A stretch of DNA of 64,000 nt from Enterococcus sp. HY326 (GCF_026157065.1 NZ_JANLGQ010000001.1:682001-746000), one strand, 5' to 3'. Shown: positions 53,533 to 63,710, counted from the stretch's first letter. Numbers and translations: made by a program. Notes: a model not told the origin generated them from the sequence alone.

Positions 53533-54561
53533 ATGAAAGATACGAATAAAAAGTTGATGGTTGTAGGAATTTTAGTTGCTGGTGCGGTATTTGTCTCAGG
53601 TGGTGCCTTGGCATACCAATCACTAACTCCTGCAGACGTTGCAGATGCAGAAACTTTAAGCAGTGTTGACTTAGCTAATCAACTGGCTGCTGACAGTACA
53701 GAAGATTCAGTTCAATTAATCGAAAATGTTCCCGAAGCTGGTGATTCTCTCACAGATAATGTTGCACCGGTAATTACAACGGAAGATGTGACAATTGATG
53801 AAGGAACAGATTTAAATATTTTAGATGGTGTAACCGCCAAAGATAATGTTGATAAAGATGTAACAGACCAAATTCAAACAGAGGGTACAGTTGATACCCA
53901 AACACCCGGCACTTATGAAGTTAAATTGAGTGTCACTGATAAAGCCGGCAATACTGGAACGGCTACTAAGACAGTCACAGTCAATGAAGTTGTTCAACCT
54001 GAAGCAGTTGCGCAAACTGTTAGCCAAGATACAACGGCAGCAAGCTCTTCTACTACAACTGCTGATAATTCTTCAGCAGCGAGCGATTCTAGTAGCGCTT
54101 CTCAAAGTAACAGTACAACAACCAATGTTTCAGCAACTTCATCATATTCAGCAATGACCATGTACCTTGCTGGCACAGCCATCCCTTACCAAAATGGTGG
54201 CCAAGGCAGCGGTCAAAGCATTATTGACAGCAATCCCAACGGAACAATTTCCACTTGGGGAGGTGCAGCTGTTCAATCTGGTACAGATGGCTTAAACACA
54301 CATTTTATTGGCCATAACCCTGGTATTTTCTCAGCAATTTTCAGTTTAGGTTCTGGCAGCCAGATTGTTGTTACTGACAGCAATGGCACACCAACCACTT
54401 ACACAGTCTCTTCAATTTTCCAAGTGAATGATTCTGCTGTTGGTATTAGCGATGGTGTTAACTACTGGAGTACCATTACCGGAAGTGGCGGTGGTGAAAG
54501 AATCACCCTGCAAGCTTGTGTCAATGATACTGTTAATTTAATTGTCGTGGCCTACGCTTAG
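53533..54561 (+). CDS. Secreted protein: Ig-like domain plus sortase-like C-terminal domain
   Basis: 342 residues. An N-terminal hydrophobic segment (8-27) ends with ALA before Y28, a plausible signal peptidase site. Residues about 78-152 form an Ig-like domain of the DUF5011 type (APVITTEDVTIDEGTDLN; TDKAGNTGTATKTVTV), then a Ser/Thr linker (153-205). The C-terminal domain (206-342) has sortase-like order: TH257FIGH261 and ITLQAC329. The catalytic arginine position shows N335 in NLIVVAYA. Start at 53533 follows GGAGG. The function is unclear: a transpeptidase with altered chemistry, or a binding protein. Confidence 0.8.
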   Translation: MKDTNKKLMVVGILVAGAVFVSGGALAYQSLTPADVADAETLSSVDLANQLAADSTEDSVQLIENVPEAGDSLTDNVAPVITTEDVTIDEGTDLNILDGVTAKDNVDKDVTDQIQTEGTVDTQTPGTYEVKLSVTDKAGNTGTATKTVTVNEVVQPEAVAQTVSQDTTAASSSTTTADNSSAASDSSSASQSNSTTTNVSATSSYSAMTMYLAGTAIPYQNGGQGSGQSIIDSNPNGTISTWGGAAVQSGTDGLNTHFIGHNPGIFSAIFSLGSGSQIVVTDSNGTPTTYTVSSIFQVNDSAVGISDGVNYWSTITGSGGGERITLQACVNDTVNLIVVAYA

Positions 54562-54592
54562 TCGTAAACTTCACGTCAATTGCAACGAAATA

Positions 54593-54682
54593 AAACCGAA
54601 GATCTCACTAGTCGGCCAAATGCAATTTGTTCAAATTTAGCAATCTGCATTTGGCTTTCTAGGAGATATTCGGTTTTTTTAT
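54593..54682 (+). terminator. Terminator of the sortase-like gene
   Basis: AAAACCGAA and TTCGGTTTT enclose CCAAATGCA/TGCATTTGG, followed by T-rich sequence. Confidence 0.85.
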
Positions 54683-54693
54683 TTTTTTCAAAA

Positions 54694-54771
54694 CAAAAAA
54701 AGAGCATCTCCAACTTAAAATTTTAAAGTCAATTACCTACTCTTATAATTTTATCGTTGGAGAAGCTCTTT
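54694..54771 (-). terminator. Terminator of yheA, long nested hairpin
   Basis: AAAGAGCATCTCCAAC pairs with GTTGGAGAAGCTCTTT around a 46-base interior; the A run gives Us on the minus strand. Confidence 0.75.
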
Positions 54772-54784
54772 AGCTTTAAATTAA

Positions 54785-55126
54785 TTATCCTTGATACATT
54801 TCCCGTACTGGTGTCATGATGATGCGGTTTAAGTCATTCATAATTGTGCTGAAGGCTTGTTCCTTTTCCATCATAGTATTAATTAATGGTGCAGCTTGAA
54901 CTTTCGCTGCCATTTCCTGTGCGTTAGTAGCATCTTCATCGGTAATTTCTTGACCTTGCATGCTTTTTTCTTGTAATTGCATTTGCAATGCTTGGAAATC
55001 TTGGAACACTTGATACGCTTCACTATCTGCTTTGACTGCTTCAAAGGCTTCCTGTAAAGCTTTAAATTCTGGCAAAGTTCTGATTTCCCGTTCGATTTGA
55101 TTGGCACTATCGTAAATATTAGACAT
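54785..55126 (-). CDS. YlbF/YheA family regulator (UPF0342)
   Basis: Helical 113-residue protein of the YlbF/YmcA family, YheA branch. Characteristic pattern [44 protein letters not shown] and the ending [15 protein letters not shown]. Some family members regulate RNase Y in Bacillus; for YheA the role is unknown. AGGAGC before the ATG. It lies after pbp2A on the same strand. Confidence 0.85.
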   Translation of the reverse strand: MSNIYDSANQIEREIRTLPEFKALQEAFEAVKADSEAYQVFQDFQALQMQLQEKSMQGQEITDEDATNAQEMAAKVQAAPLINTMMEKEQAFSTIMNDLNRIIMTPVREMYQG

Positions 55127-55191
55127 TTGGATAAGCTCCTTTTCTTGATATCTTTTATTGTAACATGAAATCTAACTTTTGATAGGCAAAA

Positions 55192-57363
55192 TTAGTCACC
55201 GGTAATTGAATTCCACCAGTCGCTGGCACCGCCGACAAGGTTGTCAAAGCCGTCTTTAATCTGACCACCAATCTCCTTCAAGCTATCGCCAACGCCACTC
55301 AATGAATCGGACCAATTGCTACTGCTATCAGAACTTGATTCACTGCTGCTTGATTCATTGTATTCTTCCGTTGAAACAACTTGACCATCTGTTAAGTAGG
55401 CGTCAACTACATCAAAGCTTGCCGACTCAACATACGGCAAAATGGCCTCTGTTTGTGCTTTGAAAACCGGGGATACCCCAGTGCTACTGGAGCCCTCCAG
55501 ATAATGACTCTCATCGGTTGTCGGAAATCCCATCCAAGTAGCTATAACAATATTCGGTGTATAACCGACAATCCACTGGTCGCTGTTTGCTGTATCAGAG
55601 AAACTGGCTTCTTGAGTCCCAGTTTTTCCGGCCATCGTATACCCGCTAGGATTGGCTCTCGAGCCAGTCCCATTTGAAAAGACTCCCAAAAGCATACTCG
55701 TCATAGCATCCGTGACATCACTGCTGGTCACTCTTGAGCCACTTTGATCCGTGTTGTCAACAATCACGGCTCCGCTAGAATCAACAATTCTAGTAACTAG
55801 ATGAGTATCATACAAGGTGCCACCATTGGCAAAGACAGCATAAGCCTCAGCCATCTGTTGCGGAGAAACACCTTTTTCCAAACCACCTAAGGCAAGACCA
55901 TAATAAGCATCTGATTCTGCCAGTGGAATGCCAAATTTTTGGGTTTCTGCGTAGCCGACATCGACGCCAATTTCATTTAACAGCCAGACAGCCGGACTAT
56001 TTAAGCTTTGGGCAACCGCCTGATACATCGGAACTTCGCCAGAATAGGTGCCGTCGTAGTTCTTGACATCATAATAATCCAGTGCCGTATCCTGTAAAAT
56101 ACTGCTCGGCGTGTAGCCGGCTTCCAATGCAGCCGTATAAACACTAACTGGTTTTAAGGTTGAGCCCGGTGCACGTTGTGTCTGGGTGGCATAGTTAAAG
56201 CCCCGCAGGGTATAATCGCCTCTCCCCCCCACCAAAGCTGTCACACCACCAGTATTGGGGTCAACAGCTACTGAGCCGGATTGAACAATTTGTCCATCTG
56301 CTGCCGCATCCGGGAAGAGATAATCATTTTCGTAAACTGTCTGCATGGCGTTTTGCTGATTTTGATCTAAGGCTGTATAAATCTGATAGCCTTCCTGTAG
56401 CAAATCTTCTTCGTTAATGCCATACTCGTTGGTAATTTCATTGATAACAGCATCAAAATAATAAGGATAGCTGTAGTCGTCTTTGGCTTCATAATTATCA
56501 TATAGCAATGTTGTAATATCCACGCTGTTTTCAACATCATATTGCTCTTGGGTAATAACAGTATCCTCCAGCATCAAAGAAAGCACTGTACTTTTACGAT
56601 TGTTAGCATTCTCTGGATTGTCGATTGGATTATAAATACTTGGTCCCTTCAGCATACCAGCCAGCATGGCCGCTTCGCTGAGGGTGACCTCACTAGCACT
56701 GACACCAAAATATTTTTGAGATGCATCCTCAACACCCCAAACTCCGTTTCCGAAAAAGGCATTGTTCAGATACATTTCTAAAATCTGATCCTTTGAATAT
56801 TTTTTCTCAATTTCAATCGCCATAAATAATTCTTTGGCTTTCCGAGTTAAGGTTTGGTCTTGAGTTAAAAAAGCATTTTTAGCTAGTTGCTGGGTGATGG
56901 TACTACCACCGCCGGCAATCGAACCCGATCGCAACGAGTTAAATGCCGCCCGTAAAATCCCCTTAATACTGAAGCCATTATGACTATAAAAGGTTTTGTC
57001 TTCTGTGGCTATCACCGCCTGTTGAATATAAGATGAAATATTCGCCAAATCTGTGTAGGTACCCTTTTGGCCGAAAGTTCCTGTCAGCGAACCTGCTTCT
57101 TCCCCATCTTTATCATAAACGACGGTGGAGGCCCGCAAGTTTGATTCCAAATCGGCTACATCGACTGATTTAGCAACTGTATAAAGATAAATGCTGGTAA
57201 CTAAAACTGCCACTAAGGATAATAAAATAATAATTTTATTGATGTGATATTTTTTCCAAATCCGCTTACGAGCTTGATGAAACTTCGATAGATAAGGCTT
57301 AAGCCAGTGCCAAAACTTTTTTAACCCTTCGCCGATTTTTTTTAAAATTCCTTGAAAATCCAT
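55192..57363 (-). CDS. pbp2A: Class A penicillin-binding protein PBP2A
   Basis: Bifunctional peptidoglycan synthase, 723 residues, close in layout to PBP2A of streptococci. A membrane segment lies at about 42-62. The glycosyltransferase domain has E121 in ATEDKTFYSHNG, GGGSTITQQLAKNAF and EMYLNNAFFGNGVWG. The transpeptidase motifs are S401-T-L-K, S453-L-N and K580-T-G-T. The C-terminus has a Ser/Asp-rich tail with a hydrophobic end. Target of beta-lactams. Confidence 0.95.
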   Translation of the reverse strand: MDFQGILKKIGEGLKKFWHWLKPYLSKFHQARKRIWKKYHINKIIILLSLVAVLVTSIYLYTVAKSVDVADLESNLRASTVVYDKDGEEAGSLTGTFGQKGTYTDLANISSYIQQAVIATEDKTFYSHNGFSIKGILRAAFNSLRSGSIAGGGSTITQQLAKNAFLTQDQTLTRKAKELFMAIEIEKKYSKDQILEMYLNNAFFGNGVWGVEDASQKYFGVSASEVTLSEAAMLAGMLKGPSIYNPIDNPENANNRKSTVLSLMLEDTVITQEQYDVENSVDITTLLYDNYEAKDDYSYPYYFDAVINEITNEYGINEEDLLQEGYQIYTALDQNQQNAMQTVYENDYLFPDAAADGQIVQSGSVAVDPNTGGVTALVGGRGDYTLRGFNYATQTQRAPGSTLKPVSVYTAALEAGYTPSSILQDTALDYYDVKNYDGTYSGEVPMYQAVAQSLNSPAVWLLNEIGVDVGYAETQKFGIPLAESDAYYGLALGGLEKGVSPQQMAEAYAVFANGGTLYDTHLVTRIVDSSGAVIVDNTDQSGSRVTSSDVTDAMTSMLLGVFSNGTGSRANPSGYTMAGKTGTQEASFSDTANSDQWIVGYTPNIVIATWMGFPTTDESHYLEGSSSTGVSPVFKAQTEAILPYVESASFDVVDAYLTDGQVVSTEEYNESSSSESSSDSSSNWSDSLSGVGDSLKEIGGQIKDGFDNLVGGASDWWNSITGD

Positions 57364-57525
57364 TTAAGGCTACTCCGTTTCCAATAAAAATTGTAAAATA
57401 TGCTATATAGTTTACCATAAGTCTAACTGTTCTAAAATTTTAGGATAGCCCTCTGATTATAGAGGATAAATGTAAGGAATATCCTACAAAACTATTAAAT
57501 ATCTGATAAATTTTAAGGAGCTCCC

Positions 57526-58380
57526 ATGGAATATACAATTACATTGCCGGAAAATCATCCGGAAATCACGCTGCGCCAGCTTTTGGAAGAAGAGTGGCTA
57601 GTCCCACGAAAAGTCCGCCATTTTTTACGGATACGTAAAAATGTTGCCGTCAACAAGCAAACCGCTATGTTTCACCAAATTGTTCGCAGTGGCGATCAAA
57701 TTACGCTAGTCTTGGAGGCTGATGATTATCAGTATCAAGCGATAGCACTAGGCAATCCCGCATTGATTAACGTTCTCTTTGAAGATGAGCATGTCATCAT
57801 TGTCAACAAACCGGCTGGCATTAAAACTCATCCAAATCAGCCGACAGAAAATGATACTTTACTCAATCACTTAGCCGCCTATCTGAAACCAGCAGGAACT
57901 CAACCGTTTGTCGTTCATCGTTTGGACAAAGAAACCAGCGGCTGTATCGTCTTTGCCAAAAATCCGCTGGTATTGCCGATTTTAGGTCGTCTCTTGGAAA
58001 GTAAGCAAATTCAACGGTTTTATCAAGCAATCGTTGAAGGGCAGTTGTCAAAAGATTTAACGATTTCAAAAAAAATCGGCCGTGACCGTCATGATCGTCG
58101 CAAACGAATCATCGATTCTAAAAATGGCCAAGCAGCAATCACCCATGTGCATGTCCTCAAAAGCGGTGCAACATCAAAAATAATTTGCCAGTTGGACACT
58201 GGCCGCACCCATCAGATTCGTGTGCATTTATTAAGTATCGGGCATCCGCTAGTCGGTGATCCTTTGTATAATCCCGGTAGTCGTAAGCAGCGGCTAGCTC
58301 TTCACGCCTATCAGCTTAAAATGCCCCACCCCTTTTCTAAAAAAGAAATCTTGGTCACAGCCGAGCCTGGATTATGGTAG
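57526..58380 (+). CDS. RluA family pseudouridine synthase
   Basis: 284 residues. The catalytic motif HRLDKETSGC holds the aspartate D134; an N-terminal S4-like region (10-62) precedes it. Signatures NKPAGIKTHP and GRTHQIRVHLLSIGHPLVGDPLY are present. RNA target (23S rRNA or tRNA) not told by sequence. Lies before the T-box leader of tyrS. Confidence 0.92.
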   Translation: MEYTITLPENHPEITLRQLLEEEWLVPRKVRHFLRIRKNVAVNKQTAMFHQIVRSGDQITLVLEADDYQYQAIALGNPALINVLFEDEHVIIVNKPAGIKTHPNQPTENDTLLNHLAAYLKPAGTQPFVVHRLDKETSGCIVFAKNPLVLPILGRLLESKQIQRFYQAIVEGQLSKDLTISKKIGRDRHDRRKRIIDSKNGQAAITHVHVLKSGATSKIICQLDTGRTHQIRVHLLSIGHPLVGDPLYNPGSRKQRLALHAYQLKMPHPFSKKEILVTAEPGLW

Positions 58381-58395
58381 AGCCTCTAGGAAAAC

Positions 58396-58425
58396 TTGAC
58401 AAGCTGAAAGCACAAATGCTACACT
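58396..58425 (+). promoter_or_regulatory. Promoter of the tyrS T-box transcript
   Basis: TTGACA (58396-58401) and TACACT (58420-58425), spacer 18 bases. Confidence 0.75.
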
Positions 58426-58431
58426 GCTGAT

Positions 58432-58706
58432 AATTTCATACACAAGTGTTGAGAAGAACGAGTACTTTAAGTGGTATTTTACAGAAAGTAGCCGGCTGAT
58501 GAGAGGCGCAAAGAAAACTTTTAGGAATACATCTTTGAGCTGTCACCTGAATTTTTAGTAGGGGAATCGGGCTTGCGTCCGTTAAAAACGCACAAGTATC
58601 AGAGGTACTTGTTGAGGGAAATTGTCAGAGCAATTTCTGAATTTAGGTGGTAACACGTCTGTTGGACGTCCTTTAGCTGAATAAGCTGAAGGGCGTTTTT
58701 TTATTT
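58432..58706 (+). promoter_or_regulatory. T-box leader of tyrS
   Basis: Stem I region from about 58450 with specifier TAC (Tyr) at 58528-58530 in GAATACATC. The T-box AGGTGGTAACACG is at 58645-58657: UGGU can pair with the ACCA end of tRNA(Tyr) (A73). The terminator CGTCCTTTAGCT/AGCTGAAGGGCG with a T run ends at 58706. Confidence 0.92.
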
Positions 58707-58724
58707 TTTAAAGGAGTGGTTAAA

Positions 58725-59927
58725 ATGCAAGCAGAAGAACAATTGGTCATGATTAAAAAAGGTGTGCAGGAAATTATTTCAGAGGCGGATTTATTAAAAA
58801 AATTAGAAAATTCCATTGCCACCAAAACACCATTGATTATCAAACTAGGGCTAGACCCTTCTGCTCCAGATATCCATTTAGGGCATGCTGTGGTTTTACG
58901 GAAAATGAAACAGCTGCAAGACTTAGGCCATCACGTTGTCTTAATTATCGGCGATTTCACCGGCCAAATCGGTGACCCGACTGGAAAGGCTCAGGGACGC
59001 CAGCAATTATCAGCCCAACAGGTTCAAGCAAATGCCGAAACCTACGTTACACAGCTGACCAAGATTTTAGATTCGCAAAAAACGTCCGTTCGTTTTAATA
59101 GTGAGTGGCTGACTAAAATGAATTTCGCTGAGGTGCTGCGTTTGGCTAGCAGCACAACCATTTCCCGCATGTTAGAGCGGGATGATTTTCAAACACGCTA
59201 CCGCAATCAAGTACCGATTGGTCTGCATGAATTTTTCTACCCCTTGATGCAGGCTCAAGATTCTGTGGCTATTTCAGCTGATATTGAGTTAGGCGGCACC
59301 GATCAAACCTTTAATATTTTGATGGGGCGGCAATTGCAGCAACAACAAAATTTAGCAAAACAGGTCGCCATTTTTATGCCGCTATTAGAAGGCTTAGATG
59401 GCATTCATAAGATGAGCAAAAGTTTAAATAATTACATCGGTGTTAATGAAGCCCCGCCGATTATGTTCAAAAAAGTCATGGAGGTGCCGGATAAGTTAAT
59501 TATCAAATACTTTGAATTAGCGACAGATCTTCATCCTCAGCAGATAAATGAACTATCCCAACGGCTGGCGGCTGGTGAAAATCCCCGAGATATTAAGTTG
59601 GAATTAGCTCTTGAAATTACCACCCTATACCACGGCAGCCCTCTGGCAGAAGCAGCGGCTCAAGAATTCAAAAAAGTTTTTAAGCAGGGGGCTATGCCAG
59701 AAGCTATGCCGCTGATTGAGCTTCAGCAGGCGACAACTTTGGAAAATTTGCTGCCATTATTAATTGAAAAGAAAATTATTGCCAGTAAAAGTGCCTTTCG
59801 TCGACTATTGCAGCAAAAAGGCGTCCATCTAAATCAACACTTGTTAGAACTTGAAGATTTATCTTTGACTATCACGTCTGGCGATATTTTAAAAATCGGC
59901 AAGAAGAATTTTTACCGTTTTGATTGA
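58725..59927 (+). CDS. tyrS: Tyrosine--tRNA ligase
   Basis: Class I synthetase, 400 residues. HLGH at 51-54, KMSKS at 229-233, C-terminal S4-like RNA-binding region (about 338-398). It fits the TyrZ-like branch found in Bacillus. The start at 58725 has AAAGGAG upstream. Controlled by the T-box. No tyrosine decarboxylase or transporter follows, so this is not the tyrDC cluster copy. Confidence 0.95.
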   Translation: MQAEEQLVMIKKGVQEIISEADLLKKLENSIATKTPLIIKLGLDPSAPDIHLGHAVVLRKMKQLQDLGHHVVLIIGDFTGQIGDPTGKAQGRQQLSAQQVQANAETYVTQLTKILDSQKTSVRFNSEWLTKMNFAEVLRLASSTTISRMLERDDFQTRYRNQVPIGLHEFFYPLMQAQDSVAISADIELGGTDQTFNILMGRQLQQQQNLAKQVAIFMPLLEGLDGIHKMSKSLNNYIGVNEAPPIMFKKVMEVPDKLIIKYFELATDLHPQQINELSQRLAAGENPRDIKLELALEITTLYHGSPLAEAAAQEFKKVFKQGAMPEAMPLIELQQATTLENLLPLLIEKKIIASKSAFRRLLQQKGVHLNQHLLELEDLSLTITSGDILKIGKKNFYRFD

Positions 59928-60012
59928 AATGATTGTAACGGCTGAGCCAGTATTTGTACTGTCACTAAGCAGCGAGGACCCAGTTTGATAAATAATACAT
60001 TCTGTTTCAAAC

Positions 60013-60058
60013 CAAAAAAACTGCTGCAAATCAGTTTTCACCGACTTGCAGCAGTTTT
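60013..60058 (-). terminator. Terminator of pnp
   Basis: AAAACTGCTGCAA pairs with TTGCAGCAGTTTT; the A run on the left gives Us on the minus strand. Confidence 0.85.
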
Positions 60059-60067
60059 GTGAGGTAA

Positions 60068-62200
60068 TTATTTTGTTTCGTCGTTTTTCTCGTCTTTTAA
60101 CATGGCTTTGCGGGAAGCATTCACCCGGCCTTGTCTGTCGATTTCCGTTACTTTCACCAGCACTTCATCGCCAAGTTTCACAACGTCTTCCACTTTGTTA
60201 ACCCGTTCGTTAGCTAATTGCGAGATATGCACTAATGCATCTTTGCCTTTGATTAAATTCACGAAGGCGCCAAATTTTTCAATACGGACCACTTTACCTA
60301 AGTAAACTTCGCCAACTTGAATTTCTTTGGTTAAGTCTTGGATGATCTTGATGGCTTTTTGAATCATTTCCGCATCCGCAGAAGCGATGCTGACGTTACC
60401 TTCTTGATCGATATCAATTTTAACGCCGGTTTCGTCGATGATACCATTGATGGTTTCGCCGCCTTTACCGATGACGTCTTTGATTTTGGCTGGTTCAATT
60501 TGAATCATTTCAATCTTAGGTGCATACTTGCTTAATTCTTTCCGTGGTTCTGCTAAGGTTGAAGTTAATTCAGCTAAAATTTCCATCCGTGCTTTTTTGG
60601 CTTGTGTCAAAGCTTCAGATAGAATTTGTTCGGTGATTCCTTGGATTTTAATATCCATTTGTAAGGCGGTGATACCGTCTTTAGTCCCAGCCACTTTAAA
60701 GTCCATGTCGCCTAAATGGTCTTCTAAGCCTTGAATATCTGTTAAGATGGTGTAATTTTCCCCATCAGATACTAGACCCATCGCAATTCCGGCAACCGGT
60801 GCTTTAATCGGCACACCAGCATCCATCAAAGCTAAGGTGCCTGCACAGATACTTGCTTGAGAAGAAGAACCGTTTGATTCTAAAACTTCTGCTACTAAAC
60901 GAATTGTGTAAGGGAAGTCTTGTTCACTTGGAATCACTTGAGCTAAGGCCCGTTCACCTAGCGCACCGTGACCAATTTCCCGACGACCTGGTGAACCGGC
61001 ACGGCCAGTTGAACCAACTGAAAATTGTGGGAAATTATAATGATGGATAAAGCGTTTTGAATCCTCCACGCCTAAGCCGTCAATAATTTGATGTTCCCCA
61101 AGGGGTGCTAAAGTTGCCGCTGACAATGCTTGCGTTTGTCCCCGTGTGAATAAACCAGAACCATGGACCCGTGGTAAGATACCGACTTCTGAAGACAATG
61201 ACCGAATTTCGTCTAATTTACGGCCATCAGGACGGATTTTATCAATGGTAATTAATTCCCGAACGACATCTTTTTCTAAGTCCTCGGCAATTTGTTTGAT
61301 TTCTTTGGTGATTTGTACTTGGTCAATGTCTTCTAATTCAACATTGGCATATTTTTCACCGTAAACTTCTTTAACTTTTTCTTTGACGGCTTCAATATTG
61401 TCTTCCCGAGCTAATTTTTCTTCGGTTAAGACCGCTTCCTTCATCACAGGATAATATTCAGCAAAGATTTCTTTTTTCAAGTCTGGATTGACTTCCAATA
61501 AAGTCACAGTCATTTTTTCCTTGCCGACTGCCGCAACGATTTCTTCTTGGAAAGCGACTAATTCTTGGATGGCCGCAAAACCAAAGAGCAAAGCGCCTAG
61601 CATATCTTCTTCTGAAACTTCTTTGGCACCAGATTCCACCATGTTAATCGCTTTTTTAGTACCAGCAACCGTTAAGGAAATATCGGTTTGTTCGGCTTGT
61701 TCAACAGTTGGGTTTAAGACATATTCACCATTGACCCGACCGACATCCACACCAGCAATTGGACCATCAAAAGGAATATCTGAGATAGCTAAAGCCAATG
61801 ATGAACCAAACATTGCCGCCATTGAAGGTGAGCAATCTTGTTCAACACTCATGACGATGTTGGTTACTTGGACTTCATTTCTGAAGCCATCAGCAAACAT
61901 CGGCCGAATTGGACGGTCAATTAAGCGGGCAGTTAAGGTTGCGTCGGTGCTTGGACGGCCTTCCCGTTTAATAAAGCCTCCCGGAATTTTTCCGACAGCA
62001 TACATTTTTTCTTCGTAATTAATCGTCAATGGGAAGAAATCAGTATCCTTGGCTTCTTTTGAGGCTACAGCAGCACTTAGTACAACTGTGTCGCCATAAC
62101 GAACCAAAACAGCTCCATTGGCTTGTTTGGCCATTTGTCCGATTTCAACTTCCAGCGGGCGTCCGCCCCAGTTTGTTTTAAAAACTTGTTTTTCTGACAT
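60068..62200 (-). CDS. pnp: Polyribonucleotide nucleotidyltransferase (PNPase)
   Basis: Phosphorolytic 3'-5' exoribonuclease, 710 residues. Two RNase PH-like domains with [30 protein letters not shown] and [22 protein letters not shown], then KH ([14 protein letters not shown]) and S1 ([18 protein letters not shown]) domains near the C-terminus. The start at 62200 has AAGGAGC. Downstream of rpsO as usual. Confidence 0.97.
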   Translation of the reverse strand: MSEKQVFKTNWGGRPLEVEIGQMAKQANGAVLVRYGDTVVLSAAVASKEAKDTDFFPLTINYEEKMYAVGKIPGGFIKREGRPSTDATLTARLIDRPIRPMFADGFRNEVQVTNIVMSVEQDCSPSMAAMFGSSLALAISDIPFDGPIAGVDVGRVNGEYVLNPTVEQAEQTDISLTVAGTKKAINMVESGAKEVSEEDMLGALLFGFAAIQELVAFQEEIVAAVGKEKMTVTLLEVNPDLKKEIFAEYYPVMKEAVLTEEKLAREDNIEAVKEKVKEVYGEKYANVELEDIDQVQITKEIKQIAEDLEKDVVRELITIDKIRPDGRKLDEIRSLSSEVGILPRVHGSGLFTRGQTQALSAATLAPLGEHQIIDGLGVEDSKRFIHHYNFPQFSVGSTGRAGSPGRREIGHGALGERALAQVIPSEQDFPYTIRLVAEVLESNGSSSQASICAGTLALMDAGVPIKAPVAGIAMGLVSDGENYTILTDIQGLEDHLGDMDFKVAGTKDGITALQMDIKIQGITEQILSEALTQAKKARMEILAELTSTLAEPRKELSKYAPKIEMIQIEPAKIKDVIGKGGETINGIIDETGVKIDIDQEGNVSIASADAEMIQKAIKIIQDLTKEIQVGEVYLGKVVRIEKFGAFVNLIKGKDALVHISQLANERVNKVEDVVKLGDEVLVKVTEIDRQGRVNASRKAMLKDEKNDETK

Positions 62201-62349
62201 ATTCTGCTCCTTTTTTCCAACTTGCCCTGACACGCTACTAAACAAATGAAAATTTAAAAAAATTTCAAACTTTCATTTGGTTAGTAGAAGGTCTCTTGGC
62301 GGTTGGAGGGGTTTATTTTTGCGCCTTAAAACAGGCGGTAGATCCTACA
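62201..62349 (-). promoter_or_regulatory. pnp leader region with hairpin
   Basis: Spacer of about 150 bases between the rpsO terminator and pnp. AAATGAAAGTTT and AAATTTTCATTT form a stem-loop at about 62245-62281 on the minus strand, a possible site of autoregulatory processing as known for pnp in other bacteria (inference). Confidence 0.4.
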
Positions 62350-62383
62350 GAAAAAAAGTGAGATCCCCTTGGAACCCCACTTT
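62350..62383 (-). terminator. Terminator of rpsO
   Basis: AAAGTGGGGTTCC and GGGATCTCACTTT pair with G-U tolerance, followed by Us on the minus strand. Confidence 0.7.
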
Positions 62384-62390
62384 CCTTTGA

Positions 62391-62660
62391 TTAACGACGT
62401 AAGCCTAAGCGTTGGATTAATTCGCGGTAACGTTGAACGTCAGTTTTACGTAAGTAAGCTAACAAGTTACGACGGTGACCAACTTTTTTCATTAGTCCAC
62501 GGTAAGAATGGTGATCTTTTTTGTGAACTCGTGCATGCTCATTCAGGTGATTGATTTCTTCCGTTAATACAGCGATTTGTACTTCTGGTGAACCAGTATC
62601 TCCTTCATGGCGAGCGTAATCAGCGATGATTTCGTTTTTGCGTTCTTTTGAAATTGCCAT
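62391..62660 (-). CDS. rpsO: 30S ribosomal protein S15
   Basis: 89-residue S15. [58 protein letters not shown] are conserved. The start MAISK at 62660 follows AGAGGTGG. A longer frame from 62669 is not preferred. S15 is known to autoregulate in some bacteria; the leader is not analysed. Confidence 0.97.
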   Translation of the reverse strand: MAISKERKNEIIADYARHEGDTGSPEVQIAVLTEEINHLNEHARVHKKDHHSYRGLMKKVGHRRNLLAYLRKTDVQRYRELIQRLGLRR

Positions 62661-63047
62661 GTTTTCCACCTCTTTCTAAAATATTCTCCCCATGACTGAG
62701 TAAGACGTTGGTGATTCGTCAAACCAAGTGATAGGCGGTGCCTTAGCACAGAGTATACTTTACTTGAATTTGTTAAAAAAAGCAATAGTCCGACCTGTGA
62801 AAGCCGGCTTTTTTTAGGGAATTTTTAGGGAATCTCAGAAATTGCTTTCAGTTGCTGTCCTTAGACAAAACAGCAAGCTGCCAGTGATAATTTTCTTAAG
62901 AAAAGTTTTCGCTGAAAAAGCTATCGGTCAACAACTCTATACCATTGCCAAAAATTTGTGTTAAACTTAGTTCACGAGAATCAATTAAAGAACAGCTGAC
63001 CAGCCTTTTCAGGTCCATCTTTAATTGAAGGAAGGGGATTTAGAATT

Positions 63048-63611
63048 TTGATTACCATGGAAAATATTATCCGCGAAGGCCATCCAACCCTGCGGGAAGT
63101 CGCTAAAGAAGTCAGCTTGCCACTCTCTGAAGAGGATGTGCAGTTAGGTAAAGATATGCTGGAATTTTTAATCAACAGCCAAGACCCCGTCAAGGCTGAG
63201 GAATTGCAACTACGGGGAGGCGTTGGTTTGGCGGCTCCGCAATTAGATATTTCGAAAAGAATTATCGCCGTCCATGTACCCAGTGACGATCCTGAAAAAC
63301 CAGAGCCCCAGTTAAGTGCGGTCATGTACAATCCAAAAATTGCCAGCCACTCTGTTCAAGATGCCTGCCTTGGTGAAGGCGAAGGCTGTTTATCAGTTGA
63401 CCGAGAAGTGCCCGGCTATGTCGTTCGCCACGCACGAGTGACGGTCACTTATACTGACGCAACAGGGCAGCAGCAAAAAATCCGCTTGAAAAATTATCAA
63501 GCGATTGTCGTTCAGCATGAAATTGATCATTTAAACGGTGTGATGTTCTATGACCACATCGATGCTGAAAATCCATACGCCTTAAAAGATGGCGTCTTAG
63601 TTTTAGAATAA
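63048..63611 (+). CDS. def: Peptide deformylase
   Basis: Removes the N-formyl group from nascent proteins. 187 residues of type II PDF. Motif 1 GGVGLAAPQ (57-65), motif 2 EGCLS with C114, motif 3 QHEIDH with H157 and H161. The start is TTG at 63048: GGAAGGGG is 9 bases upstream, and MITM begins enterococcal deformylases; ATG at 63057 is an alternative. Confidence 0.95.
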   Translation: MITMENIIREGHPTLREVAKEVSLPLSEEDVQLGKDMLEFLINSQDPVKAEELQLRGGVGLAAPQLDISKRIIAVHVPSDDPEKPEPQLSAVMYNPKIASHSVQDACLGEGEGCLSVDREVPGYVVRHARVTVTYTDATGQQQKIRLKNYQAIVVQHEIDHLNGVMFYDHIDAENPYALKDGVLVLE

Positions 63612-63621
63612 ACCATAATAT

Positions 63622-63710
63622 AATACCAGTTCCCTGACTTAATCAAAGGCCACCAAAAACCAAAATTTTTGGCGCTTTCCCTTACAATTTAAGTCGAGGA
63701 ACTGGTATTT
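63622..63710. terminator. Bidirectional terminator with nested long hairpin
   Basis: AATACCAGTTCC/GGAACTGGTATT and GACTTAA/TTAAGTC form the outer stem; CCAAAAA/TTTTTGG is inside. It lies between the convergent genes def and niaR. Confidence 0.8.

Noticed and set aside
58725-59927. Tyrosine decarboxylation cluster
   Set aside because: tyrS with a T-box recalls it, but no decarboxylase or tyrosine-tyramine antiporter gene follows.
61488-62018. 176-codon open frame opposite pnp
   Set aside because: Antisense shadow of a highly conserved gene, with Ser/Ala/Thr-rich nonsense composition.
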